Assembly: GCF_029382225.1 (NCBI RefSeq)
Contig: NZ_JARLTC010000030.1
Coordinates: forward strand, 62,001-126,000
Direction of reading: 5' to 3'
From: Spongiactinospora sp. TRM90649
GTDB taxonomy: Bacteria; Actinomycetota; Actinomycetes; Streptosporangiales; Streptosporangiaceae
DNA: 64,000 nucleotides
Below are positions 1-7,736 of this stretch, piece by piece. The translations under genes and the position numbers were made by a program. The notes beneath the pieces are model-generated. The model searched no databases, was not told the DNA's origin, and saw only the letters and a list, made by a program, of their open reading frames with translations. The stretch's first letter is position 1; every line of letters begins with the position of its first letter.

Positions 1-941
1 AGCACCAGCCCGAACAGCCCGTACAGCACGATCCCGCCGGTGCAGACGTACCGCCAGCGGCCGATGTCCCAGGGTTCCTGCCGGTAGCCCTTGCCGGTGA
101 CGGTGGTGAACCGCCGGTTGCCGAGCAGCCTGCCCTGCAGCCGGACGAGCACCACGGTGATCAGCACGAGCAGCAGTGCCAGCGCGCTGGCCTGGGCGTA
201 CTCGGGGGTGGCGGAGTTGTAGAGGTAGCCGAAGAGCTGGGTCGGGAAGACCATGATCCCGGCGGGCACGCCGATGATCAGCGCGGCGTCCAGCGAGCCG
301 AGACCGATCACGAAGCCGAGGATCATGATGCCGGTGATCGCGGGGGCCAGCACCGGCAGGTCCACCCGCAGGAAGGTGCGGAGCCTGCCCGCGCCCGAGA
401 CGAAGGACGCCTCCTCAAGGGATCGGTCCAGCGCCAGGAACGGGCCGAGCAGCAGGATGTAGGAGGAGGCCGTGGACTTCAGCGCGGTGACGAAGATCAG
501 GCCCCACCAGGAGTTGATGTTGATGGGGTGGGCGCCGAACATGGCCTCGAACGGCTTGTTGAGCAGGCCCACGTCGGGGTTGCCCAGCATTCCCCAGCTC
601 AGCGCGAAGAACAGGGTGGGCATCGCGAAGACGAACAGCATCATCGGGGTGACGAGCCGGCGCAGCGGCGTCGTGGTGCGGGCGACGACCCAGCAGAAGA
701 ACACCGCGAGCGCGGTGGAGATCAGCTTGGTGGAGACCGCGAGGATCGCGGAGTTCCGCAGTGTGGTGTAGGTGACCGGGTCGCCGTACGCCTCCGCGAA
801 CGGCTCCAGCGACCACTCGCCGGGCAGTCCGGGGGGCGAGGTCCGGAACGCGCCGACGACCAGCATCACCACCGGTGACACGCACAGTACGAACACGCCC
901 GCGACGAGCGCGTAGATCAGGACGCGTCGTCCTACAGCCAC
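1..941 (-). CDS. Fused iron(III)-type ABC transporter permease, cut by window edge
   Basis: Inner-membrane permease of a binding-protein-dependent ABC importer. I translated it by hand from a GTG at 941, and the frame stays open for 313 codons to base 1. An N-terminal membrane segment is followed by a typical permease half (residues about 50-265). It holds an EAA loop beginning EEASFVSGAGRLRTF, the contact for the ATPase. The chain then continues through TVTGKGYRQEPW into a new membrane segment, as in double-length iron(III) permeases with two fused halves. The GTG overlaps the end of the dioxygenase gene by 10 bp, so the two are probably translationally coupled. The binding protein and ATPase must lie beyond the window. 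The substrate is unknown: iron by family, or an aromatic compound or chelate by context. Confidence 0.85.
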   Translation of the reverse strand, partial: MAVGRRVLIYALVAGVFVLCVSPVVMLVVGAFRTSPPGLPGEWSLEPFAEAYGDPVTYTTLRNSAILAVSTKLISTALAVFFCWVVARTTTPLRRLVTPMMLFVFAMPTLFFALSWGMLGNPDVGLLNKPFEAMFGAHPININSWWGLIFVTALKSTASSYILLLGPFLALDRSLEEASFVSGAGRLRTFLRVDLPVLAPAITGIMILGFVIGLGSLDAALIIGVPAGIMVFPTQLFGYLYNSATPEYAQASALALLLVLITVVLVRLQGRLLGNRRFTTVTGKGYRQEPWDIGRWRYVCTGGIVLYGLFGLV

Positions 942-1933
942 GTCGCGAAACCCATCGCGTTGCCGGTCCCGGCCTCCGCCCGGTAGCAGGGCACGTAGTC
1001 GACCGTCTTGAAGGTGGTGCCGGTGCCCGACATGGCCCCGGCCACCACGATCCAGTTGCGCATCTCCGAGCTGCCGGACTCCAGCCAGGCCGGGTCGATG
1101 CCGGCCAGGTGTCGCTCGTCGTCCTCGGCCAGGGCGGTCAGGAACGCCTGGTCGAACTCCTCGTCCACGACGAAGTGGGTGAGCCCGCCGGACGCCACGA
1201 ACGCCACCCGCTGCCCGCCAGGCGCGCCCTCCACCGCCCGGCGCAGCGCCTGCCCGAACGCGTAGCAGCGGGCGGGCGTGGGCTGGTTGGGCGGATAGAA
1301 GGTGTTGACGAAGACCGGGACGATCGGCAGCGGCCGTTCCAGCACCTGCTGGAAGACGAATCCCCAGCCGTGCGGGAGGCCGTGGTCGCCGTGTTTGCCC
1401 GGCGGCAGCCGTTCGGAGGCGGCCACGTCGAAGCCGCCGGCGATCAGCTCGGAGATCAGGTGCGCGGCCAGCTCGGGCGCGCAGGCGCGCTTGGTCGGCA
1501 CGTCGGGTACGTAGCCCCTGGCGGAGACGGCGAGGCCGGGCCCCATCGCGGCCAGCTCGTCGTCACCGAGCGGCTGGTGGTCCACCTCGGCGCCCCAGTA
1601 GACGCCGAAGGCGGGCAGCAGCTCGTCGCCGAACAGCTCCTTGTGGTCGCTGCTGACGATGACCAGCACGTCGGGATCGACCTCGGCGATGGTCCGGCCC
1701 AGCGCGGCCAGCGCGGCGCGCGACCTGGCGTGCCGTTCCTCGCGGACGGCCGGCTCGACCTGCGGCGCGAAGTCGTCCCTGGCGGCCCGCAGGTCGTCGT
1801 AGGACCACGGCCGCCCCTGGTACATCAGCGCCGGGTTGCGCCGGTCGGCGGCGGCGCGCTGGTCCCAGTCGCCGGGCGGGGTGTTGAGCAGCGGGCCGTG
1901 CGAGGTGCCGACCCCCAGCACGATCTCAGTCAT
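932..1933 (-). CDS. Class III extradiol ring-cleavage dioxygenase, LigB type
   Basis: Non-haem Fe(II) dioxygenase of the LigB superfamily (protocatechuate 4,5-dioxygenase beta, gallate and homoprotocatechuate dioxygenase relatives). It would open a catechol-like ring with O2. The 333-residue protein begins with GVGTSHGPLL, whose His12 is the usual first iron ligand. A second conserved block is SSDHKELFGDE, a His-rich block GKHGDHGLPHG follows near residue 190, and VASGGLTHF lies near residue 250. No separate alpha subunit gene is seen. The ATG overlaps the end of the amidohydrolase gene by 8 bp (ATGACTGA), and the stop lies inside the ABC permease gene, so the three form one operon. The actual ring substrate cannot be read from the sequence. 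Confidence 0.88.
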   Translation of the reverse strand: MTEIVLGVGTSHGPLLNTPPGDWDQRAAADRRNPALMYQGRPWSYDDLRAARDDFAPQVEPAVREERHARSRAALAALGRTIAEVDPDVLVIVSSDHKELFGDELLPAFGVYWGAEVDHQPLGDDELAAMGPGLAVSARGYVPDVPTKRACAPELAAHLISELIAGGFDVAASERLPPGKHGDHGLPHGWGFVFQQVLERPLPIVPVFVNTFYPPNQPTPARCYAFGQALRRAVEGAPGGQRVAFVASGGLTHFVVDEEFDQAFLTALAEDDERHLAGIDPAWLESGSSEMRNWIVVAGAMSGTGTTFKTVDYVPCYRAEAGTGNAMGFATWL

Positions 1934-2945
1934 CGAGCCCTCCGAACAGCTTGCGGGCGTTGTTCTCCAGCAGGTCGGCGCGCTCGTCGCCGGACAGCCA
2001 GCCGATGTCCTCGATCAGCAGGTGGATGTCGTCGAACCAGCGGCCGGTCTCGGGGTTGCGGGCGGATCCGGTGCCGGGCTTCTCCGAGCCGAACAGGCAC
2101 CGGTCGGCGCCGACGGTGCGCAGCAGCAGCTCCAGCGCGTCCTGGGTGTAGAGGCAGCTGTCGAAGTACAGCCGCCGCAGGCGGTCGGTGAAGGTGCCGT
2201 CCTCTGGACGGCGCAGCGCGCCCGGCATGAACCGGCCCGCCTGGTACGGCACCGCCCCGCCGCCGTGCGACATGATCAGCTTCAGATCCGGGAAGTCCTT
2301 GAAGACCTGGGAGTTGATCAGGCTGATCGTGTTGATCGTCTCCTCGACGATGAAGTGCAGGCTGTAGGACTCGCGGGCGGGCGGCCTGCATCCGGCGGAG
2401 TGCACCAGCGCGGGCACGTCCAGCTCGCACAGCACCTCGTAGACCGGATACCAGTAGCGGTCGCCGAGCGGCGGCTTGGGCGGGGAGGTCCCCTCCATCG
2501 GGTCCGGGTTCAGCATCGCGCCGACGAAGCCCAGCTCGCCGACGCAGCGGCGCAGTTCGTGGGTCCACTCGCGCGGATCCAGCGACGGGCTCTGCGGCAG
2601 GCCGGCCATGCCGCGGAAGCGGCCGGGATAGGCCTGGCAGACCCGGTGGATGATGTCGTTGGTCTCCTCGGTGTACCAGCGCACGAGCTTGGCCGGCTCT
2701 TCGCTGTGCATCGCCTGGAACGGGCGGGGCGATAGGACCTGCAGGTCGATGCCCGCGTCGTCGAGGTGCGCGAGATGTGAGATCCCGCCGAAGAACCGGC
2801 TCGGCTCCTCCATCGCGGCGCGGATCTGATCATCACTGGCCCCGACCTTGCCCCTGCCGTGCGCTCCCCGGTGCGACAGGAGGCTCGCCTTGTAGGCAGC
2901 CAGTTCGATCGGGGCGCTCACATGAGCATGGATATCGATGATCAT
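1926..2945 (-). CDS. Amidohydrolase-superfamily enzyme, LigJ/ACMSD-like
   Basis: Metal-dependent TIM-barrel enzyme of the COG2159 amidohydrolase family, which includes 4-oxalomesaconate hydratase (LigJ) and ACMS decarboxylase. The start at 2945 gives 339 residues and places the metal motif at the N terminus (MIIDIHAHV, His6 and His8). Other conserved blocks are LVHSAG and MSHGGGAVPYQAGRF, the latter close to LigJ-type proteins. The open frame extends upstream to 3182, but that part is AT-rich promoter sequence and not protein-like. A weak GAGAGG lies about 14 nt before the ATG. It heads the leftward operon before the ring-cleavage dioxygenase, so it probably hydrates, hydrolyses or decarboxylates the ring-cleavage product. 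LigJ function is inferred from similarity and context. Confidence 0.8.
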   Translation of the reverse strand: MIIDIHAHVSAPIELAAYKASLLSHRGAHGRGKVGASDDQIRAAMEEPSRFFGGISHLAHLDDAGIDLQVLSPRPFQAMHSEEPAKLVRWYTEETNDIIHRVCQAYPGRFRGMAGLPQSPSLDPREWTHELRRCVGELGFVGAMLNPDPMEGTSPPKPPLGDRYWYPVYEVLCELDVPALVHSAGCRPPARESYSLHFIVEETINTISLINSQVFKDFPDLKLIMSHGGGAVPYQAGRFMPGALRRPEDGTFTDRLRRLYFDSCLYTQDALELLLRTVGADRCLFGSEKPGTGSARNPETGRWFDDIHLLIEDIGWLSGDERADLLENNARKLFGGLDD

Positions 2946-3018
2946 CTGGAGTGAAACCACCTCTCCGGACTCCGGCTGATGCCAGACCGCAGGGCCCCCG
3001 ACGTACGGCTTTGGCGCT

Positions 3019-3032
3019 AATGTATAAACATT
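3019..3032. promoter_or_regulatory. Inverted repeat AATGT-N4-ACATT, candidate operator
   Basis: A perfect 5-4-5 inverted repeat sits in the 210-bp AT-rich divergent region between the leftward amidohydrolase operon (start 2945) and the rightward hydroxylase operon (start 3156). It lies 74 bp before the leftward start, a sensible operator position. The same 5-4-5 geometry recurs at 3123-3136. The regulator is unknown and no stand-alone regulator gene is nearby. Confidence 0.45.
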
Positions 3033-3122
3033 ATTTGTTCTAGGTTTTGGCCGTGTCAATAGCAGATTACGCAGCATGTCACGGCGTCGGCCGCCGGGGG
3101 AAGAGTCGCTTGACGAAAAGGT

Positions 3123-3136
3123 CATATATTCATATG
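3123..3136. promoter_or_regulatory. Inverted repeat CATAT-N4-ATATG, candidate operator
   Basis: A second perfect 5-4-5 inverted repeat ends 19 bp before the ATG of the flavin reductase-FCD gene, just upstream of its ribosome-binding site (GGGAGG, 3146-3151). A bound repressor would block the start of the rightward operon. With the repeat at 3019-3032 it gives one site beside each divergent gene. Confidence 0.45.
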
Positions 3137-3155
3137 TTCTCCCTTGGGAGGTCCG

Positions 3156-4136
3156 ATGAGCGATCAAGTCGACCCGAACCACTTCAAGCAGGCGGCCCGG
3201 CGGTTCGCCTCAGGCGTCACAGTGGTGACGACGACGGTCGGCGCCGACGCGGTGTACGGCGTGACCGTCTCCTCGTTCGCGTCCCTGTCGATCAACCCGC
3301 TGCTGGTCACCGTGTCCCTCGCCTCGTACAGCAGGCTGCTGGACTACGTCAGGGAGTCGGGCAGGTTCGCGGTCAGCGTGCTCGGCAGCGAGCAGCAGAC
3401 GGTGTCGCGGTTCTTCTCCACGCAGGGGCGTGACCCGTCGCCGGGGTTCCCCGGCATCGCGGTGGCGCGGGCCGTCACGGGTGCGCCCATCATCCACGAC
3501 TGCCTGAGCTACTTCGACTGCGAGGTGCACGAGTTCCTGCCCGGCGGCGACCACACGATCCTCGTCGGGAGGGTCGTGTCGGCGGGAGGCACGAGCGGCG
3601 CGCCGCTGCTGTACTACGACGGCGGCTACCGCGAGCTGACCGACCCGCGCAGGCTGGGCGACGGGCTGGCCGTCCAGATGCACCTGGCCGGGATCACCGG
3701 CCGGGAGATCCTGGACGCCCAGGCCGCGATCGAGCCCGCCACGGCCGAACTCGCGGCGGTCAACGCGACCGCCGAGGACCTGGCCCGCCTCACCGTAATC
3801 CTCGCCCAGGCCGAGGACGTCATGCACGACGCGGCGCGCTTCACCGCCCTCGGGGTGGCCTTCCACGTCGCCGTGGGCGAGGCGTCCGGCAACCGCGCGC
3901 TGGCCGGGACGCTCGAAGCGCTCCGGCTGGAGAAGCAGGCGCTGCTCGAACGGCGCAACACCGTCGAGCGCGCCCGCCGCGCCCATCACTTCCACGAGCG
4001 GATCCTCGACCGGATCCGCGCTCGCGACGCAGGCGGAGCGCGCGAGCTGATGACCCGCCACGTCCGCAAGGTCGCGGCCCAGGTCGTCGAGGTTCCCGCC
4101 GAGGTCCCCATCGATGTTCCAGCGGAGGCACCATGA
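3156..4136 (+). CDS. Flavin reductase fused to an FCD (GntR-type) effector domain
   Basis: Residues 1-165 are an HpaC/RutF-like flavin reductase domain (RRFASGVTVVTT, then FASLSINPLLVTVSL). It would supply reduced flavin to the HpaB oxygenase encoded next. Residues about 175-310 match the FCD ligand-binding domain of GntR regulators: IEPATAELAA, the signature FHVAVGEASGNRAL, and HHFHERILDRIRARD with its metal-binding His. The winged helix that precedes FCD in true GntR regulators is missing; the flavin domain takes its place. The protein may therefore sense an aromatic acid and adjust reductase activity or partner binding instead of binding DNA. The ATG at 3156 is chosen because GGGAGG lies 4 nt upstream. 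The stop overlaps hpaB by 4 bp. Confidence 0.85.
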   Translation: MSDQVDPNHFKQAARRFASGVTVVTTTVGADAVYGVTVSSFASLSINPLLVTVSLASYSRLLDYVRESGRFAVSVLGSEQQTVSRFFSTQGRDPSPGFPGIAVARAVTGAPIIHDCLSYFDCEVHEFLPGGDHTILVGRVVSAGGTSGAPLLYYDGGYRELTDPRRLGDGLAVQMHLAGITGREILDAQAAIEPATAELAAVNATAEDLARLTVILAQAEDVMHDAARFTALGVAFHVAVGEASGNRALAGTLEALRLEKQALLERRNTVERARRAHHFHERILDRIRARDAGGARELMTRHVRKVAAQVVEVPAEVPIDVPAEAP

Positions 4137-5566
4137 GCATGCAGGGCGCGCTCACCGGCGAGCGCTACAGGGAGTTGCTGCGAGACGGCCGCGAGGTGTG
4201 GCTGAACGGCAAGCGGATCGACGACGTCACCGAGCACCCGGCGTTCCGCGGCACCGTGGACCGCTTCGCCGAGCTCTACGACGCCCAGCACAACGACGTG
4301 ATGACGTTCGAGTCTCCTGAGACCGGCAACCGGGTCAGCAAGTCGTACCTGCTCCCCCGGACGTTCGACCAGCTCAAGGAGAAGTACGCCAACACCCAGG
4401 CGTGGATGCGCAACAGCTGGGGGCAGCTCGGCCGCTCCCCCGACTACATGGCCAACGTGACCGTGGGCCTGTACGACATGCGCGACGACCTGAACGCCAG
4501 CAGGGCCGGATTCGGTGACAACGCGGTCGCCTACCACCGGTACTGCATGGAGAACGACCTGGCGATCACCCACGCGATCGGCGACCCCCAGATCGACCGC
4601 TCCAAGACCCCGCTCGACGACCCCGACATGGCGCTGCGGATCATCGAGGAGCGCGAGGACGGCGTGGTGGTGCGCGGCGCCAAGCAGCTCGCCACGCTCG
4701 CGCCGTTCGCGCACGAGGTGCTGTGCTACCTGTCGGCGTCGTTCGCCCGGCGCGGCGCGCCGGAGTTCGTGATCTGGTTCGCGTTGCCGATGAACGCCCC
4801 CGGCCTGAAGATCCTCTGCCGCGAGCCGCTGGGCGACCACGCCCACGGGCACTCCCACCCGTTCGCGCGGCTGTACGACGAGCAGGACGCCATGCTGTTC
4901 TTCGACGACGTGGTGATCCCGTGGGACCGGGTGTTCCTGCTGCACGACGGCGAACTGGCGATGCGCGGGCTCGGCCGGATCACCCCGTGGGCGTCCTACA
5001 GCTCCCACGTGCGCTTCCAGGAGCGCATGAAGACCGCGCTCGGCGTGGCCACCCGCTGCGCCGAGGCGATCGGCGTCGCCGGGTTCCGCAACGTCCAGGA
5101 ACAGCTCGGCGAGATGACCGCCATCGTGGAGCTGAGCCGGCTGCTCACCGTCGCCACCGAGGCGCAGCACAAGACCTCGCCCGGCGGTCTCGTGCAGCCG
5201 GTCGGCTCGCAGGCCATCGGCTACTTCTCCGCGACGAACTCCGGCAAGATGGCCGACATCCTGCGCAAGATCACCGCCTCCGGGCTGCTGATGCAGCCGA
5301 GCGAGGCCGACCTGGACAACGCCGAGCTGCGCCCGCTGCTCGACCGGTACATGCGCGGCAAGGACATCGGCGCCCCGGAGAAGGCGCGGCTGTTCCGCCT
5401 GGCCTGGGACCTGGTCGGCGGCGGCTTCGGCCAGCGCCAGGAGCTGTACGAGTACCTGCACCGGGGCGACCCTGCCCGCAACCTCATCAACCTGCACAAC
5501 CGGTACGACCGCACGGAGATCGACGAGCGGATCAACCGGCTGATCTCGGAGCCGCTGACGCCATGA
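4133..5566 (+). CDS. HpaB-family FADH2-dependent aromatic hydroxylase, oxygenase component
   Basis: Large component of a two-component flavin monooxygenase (4-hydroxyphenylacetate 3-hydroxylase family, with relatives such as PvcC and chlorophenol monooxygenases). It uses reduced FAD from a separate reductase to hydroxylate a phenol, here probably making the diol cleaved by the LigB enzyme. The 477-residue length fits the family. The N-terminal part has the family pattern GERYRELLRDGREVWLNG, and the acyl-CoA dehydrogenase-like middle holds AITHAIGDPQIDRS and DDVVIPWDRVFLLHD. The ATG overlaps the reductase-FCD stop by 4 bp and its own stop overlaps the next gene by 4 bp, so all three are coupled. 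The exact phenolic substrate is not visible. Confidence 0.9.
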   Translation: MSMQGALTGERYRELLRDGREVWLNGKRIDDVTEHPAFRGTVDRFAELYDAQHNDVMTFESPETGNRVSKSYLLPRTFDQLKEKYANTQAWMRNSWGQLGRSPDYMANVTVGLYDMRDDLNASRAGFGDNAVAYHRYCMENDLAITHAIGDPQIDRSKTPLDDPDMALRIIEEREDGVVVRGAKQLATLAPFAHEVLCYLSASFARRGAPEFVIWFALPMNAPGLKILCREPLGDHAHGHSHPFARLYDEQDAMLFFDDVVIPWDRVFLLHDGELAMRGLGRITPWASYSSHVRFQERMKTALGVATRCAEAIGVAGFRNVQEQLGEMTAIVELSRLLTVATEAQHKTSPGGLVQPVGSQAIGYFSATNSGKMADILRKITASGLLMQPSEADLDNAELRPLLDRYMRGKDIGAPEKARLFRLAWDLVGGGFGQRQELYEYLHRGDPARNLINLHNRYDRTEIDERINRLISEPLTP

Positions 5567-6528
5567 CGATCATCGATGTGCACACCCACATGCTCAGCCA
5601 GGAGTACGTGGACCTGCTCGTCGCGGAGAGCGGCACGTACACCCTGTCCGGCGGGGTCGTCCACCGCGCCGGAGCCTCGTTCCTGACCCTCACCCCCGGC
5701 ATGTTCGACTACGACCTGCGCCTGGCCGCGATGGACCGGGCCGGTGTGGACATCGCGATCGTCTCCCTCACCTGCCCCAGCGTGTACTGGGGCGGGCCCG
5801 AGGTGAGCGAGCGGGCCGCCCGGCTGACCAACGACCAGATGGCCGCCGCGCAGCGGCGCCATCCGGACCGGATCAGGTTCCTGGCCACGCTGCCCTGGCA
5901 GTACCCGGAGCGGGCGGTGGCCGAGCTGAAGCGGGCCACCGACCTCGGCGCGGTCGGCGTCATGGTGCTGGCCAACATCGACGGCGTGAGCCTCACCGAT
6001 GCCCGGTTCGCCGATATCTGGGCGGCCATCGACGAGGCGGAACTGCCGGTGCTGCTGCACCCGACGACCCCGCCCGGCGTCGAGGCGCAGGACATGGGCG
6101 GCTACCACCTGGTGTGGAGCGTCGGCTTCATGTTCGACACCACGCTCGCGCTGTCGCGGATGATCCTGTCCGGCTTCTTCGACCGCTACCCCCGGCTGAA
6201 GGTGATCGGCGGCCACGCGGGCGGCTGCCTGCCGTTCCTGATGGGACGGCTGGACGCCGGCCACCGGTCGTGGGAGTCCGTCCGCGCGTCGATCAGCGAC
6301 CTGCCCGGCTCCTACGCCGACCGGATCCTGGTCGACTCGATCTGCTACGACCCCCGCGCGCTGGAGCTGACCGTCTCGGTGTTCGGCCCGGACAACGTGC
6401 TGTACGGCAGCGACTTCCCGCACAGGAACGGCCACATGGAGGAGATCATCGGCCTGGTCCGGGGCCTGCCCGGCGACCAGGCCGGACGCGTGCTCGGCGG
6501 AAACGCGGCGCGGGTCTTCCGGCTGTGA
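5563..6528 (+). CDS. Amidohydrolase-superfamily enzyme, ACMSD-like
   Basis: A second COG2159 amidohydrolase, 321 residues, clearly diverged from the one at 1926-2945. The N-terminal metal motif is MTIIDVHTHM. Other family blocks are LLHPTTPPG near residue 165, VIGGHAGGCLPFLMGRLD near 215 and YGSDFPH near 285, whose Asp and His complete the metal site. Family members decarboxylate or hydrolyse ring-cleavage products or aromatic acids. The open frame extends far upstream, but the ATG at 5563 forms an ATGA overlap with hpaB and puts the metal motif at the start, so it is the clear choice. It probably acts in the same pathway as the hydroxylase, before or after ring opening. Confidence 0.82.
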   Translation: MTIIDVHTHMLSQEYVDLLVAESGTYTLSGGVVHRAGASFLTLTPGMFDYDLRLAAMDRAGVDIAIVSLTCPSVYWGGPEVSERAARLTNDQMAAAQRRHPDRIRFLATLPWQYPERAVAELKRATDLGAVGVMVLANIDGVSLTDARFADIWAAIDEAELPVLLHPTTPPGVEAQDMGGYHLVWSVGFMFDTTLALSRMILSGFFDRYPRLKVIGGHAGGCLPFLMGRLDAGHRSWESVRASISDLPGSYADRILVDSICYDPRALELTVSVFGPDNVLYGSDFPHRNGHMEEIIGLVRGLPGDQAGRVLGGNAARVFRL

Positions 6529-7730
6529 CCACGCTCACCCTGCACCGGCCGCTGGTGTTCGCCGGCCCCGCCTTCCTCGTGGCCGTCGGCTACGTGGATC
6601 CCGGCAACTGGGGCACCGACATCGCGGCCGGTTCGCAGTACGGCTACCGCCTGCTGTGGGTGCTGGTCGCGGCCAACGGGGTCGCGCTCTTCCTGCAGTA
6701 CCTGGCGGCCAAGCTGGGCATCGCGACGGGCTCGCACCTGGCGGCCCTGCTCGGCACCCGGCTGTCCCGCCCGGCCAGGCTCGGCGTGCTCGCGGTGGTG
6801 ACGGCGATCCTGATCGCCACCGAGGTCGCCGAGTTCCTGGGCGTGGTCATCGCGCTGCACCTGCTGCTCGGCGGGCCGATGGTGCTCTCCGTGCTGATCG
6901 GCGCGGCGCTGGTGCTCGGCATGCTGACCGTGGCCAGGGGCAACCGCGCCCTGGAGCGGGGCATCGGGCTGCTGCTCGCGGTGGTGGCCGCGGTCTACGT
7001 GATGGGGATCTGGCTCAGCGCCCCGGGCGCCGAGCCGCTGTCCGGGCTGGCCCCCAGCCTGCCGCCGGGCTCCGCGCTGATCGCGGTGTCGCTGATGGGC
7101 GCGACGATCATGCCGCACAACCTGTTCCTGCACTCCGGCGTGGTCGGCTGGAACACGGACGGCGGGCTGGACCGCCTGGAGGACCGTTCGGCCGCGCTGC
7201 GCACCGCCATGGTGTGCGGCGCGGTGGCGCTCAACGCGGCGCTGCTGCTGAACGCCGCCATCATGATCGTCGCCGCCGCGACCGGCGACGGCGAGGTCCC
7301 CTCGGGGATGACGGAGGCCGCCGGGGCGCTCGCCCCGGCCCTCGGCCCGATGGCGGTCACCGGGTTCGGGCTGGGGCTGCTGGCGGCCGGGCTGGCCTCC
7401 ACCACGACGAGCGGGGTGGCCGGTCAGTTCATGATCGAGGGGCTGACCCGGCTGCGCCCGCCGCTGCTGCTGCGGCGGGCCGTCGCGCTGGTGCCCGCGG
7501 TGCTGCTGCTGGCCTCGGGCGTGGGCGAGGTGGAGGCGCTGCTGGTCAGCCAGCTCGTGCTGGGGCTGGCGCTGCCCATCGTGGTGCTCGTGCTGATCCG
7601 GCTGACCAGTTCGACCGAGGTCATGGGCGCGATGGCGAACGGGCCGGCTACCCGCCGCGCGGCCTACGCGGTGCTGACCCTGGTGACGGCGGCCAACGTC
7701 GGGCTGATCGCCGACCTGCTGCTGTCGTGA
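6525..7730 (+). CDS. NRAMP-family divalent metal transporter (Mn2+/Fe2+)
   Basis: Proton-coupled importer of Mn2+ or Fe2+ in the cytoplasmic membrane, 401 residues with about 11 membrane helices. Both metal-site motifs are intact: DPGN in helix 1 (residues 25-28) and MPHN in helix 6 (196-199). The start is a GTG overlapping the amidohydrolase stop by 4 bp (GTGA), giving an N terminus that runs directly into helix 1. Being the last gene of the hydroxylase operon is unusual for NRAMP. The pathway contains an Fe(II)-type dioxygenase and two metal-dependent amidohydrolases, so supplying their metal is a reasonable but untested role. Confidence 0.93.
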   Translation: MTTLTLHRPLVFAGPAFLVAVGYVDPGNWGTDIAAGSQYGYRLLWVLVAANGVALFLQYLAAKLGIATGSHLAALLGTRLSRPARLGVLAVVTAILIATEVAEFLGVVIALHLLLGGPMVLSVLIGAALVLGMLTVARGNRALERGIGLLLAVVAAVYVMGIWLSAPGAEPLSGLAPSLPPGSALIAVSLMGATIMPHNLFLHSGVVGWNTDGGLDRLEDRSAALRTAMVCGAVALNAALLLNAAIMIVAAATGDGEVPSGMTEAAGALAPALGPMAVTGFGLGLLAAGLASTTTSGVAGQFMIEGLTRLRPPLLLRRAVALVPAVLLLASGVGEVEALLVSQLVLGLALPIVVLVLIRLTSSTEVMGAMANGPATRRAAYAVLTLVTAANVGLIADLLLS

Positions 7731-7736
7731 CCGCGT

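Noticed and set aside
3156..4136. GntR-family transcription regulator
   Set aside because: Only the FCD domain is present; the N-terminal winged helix is replaced by a flavin reductase.
3986..5497. 503-codon open frame opposite hpaB
   Set aside because: Mirror frame of a clear HpaB gene with no protein-like features.
4723..5562. In-frame upstream extension of the second amidohydrolase
   Set aside because: The extension is an Arg/Pro-rich shadow of hpaB; the ATG at 5563 gives the proper metal motif at the N terminus.
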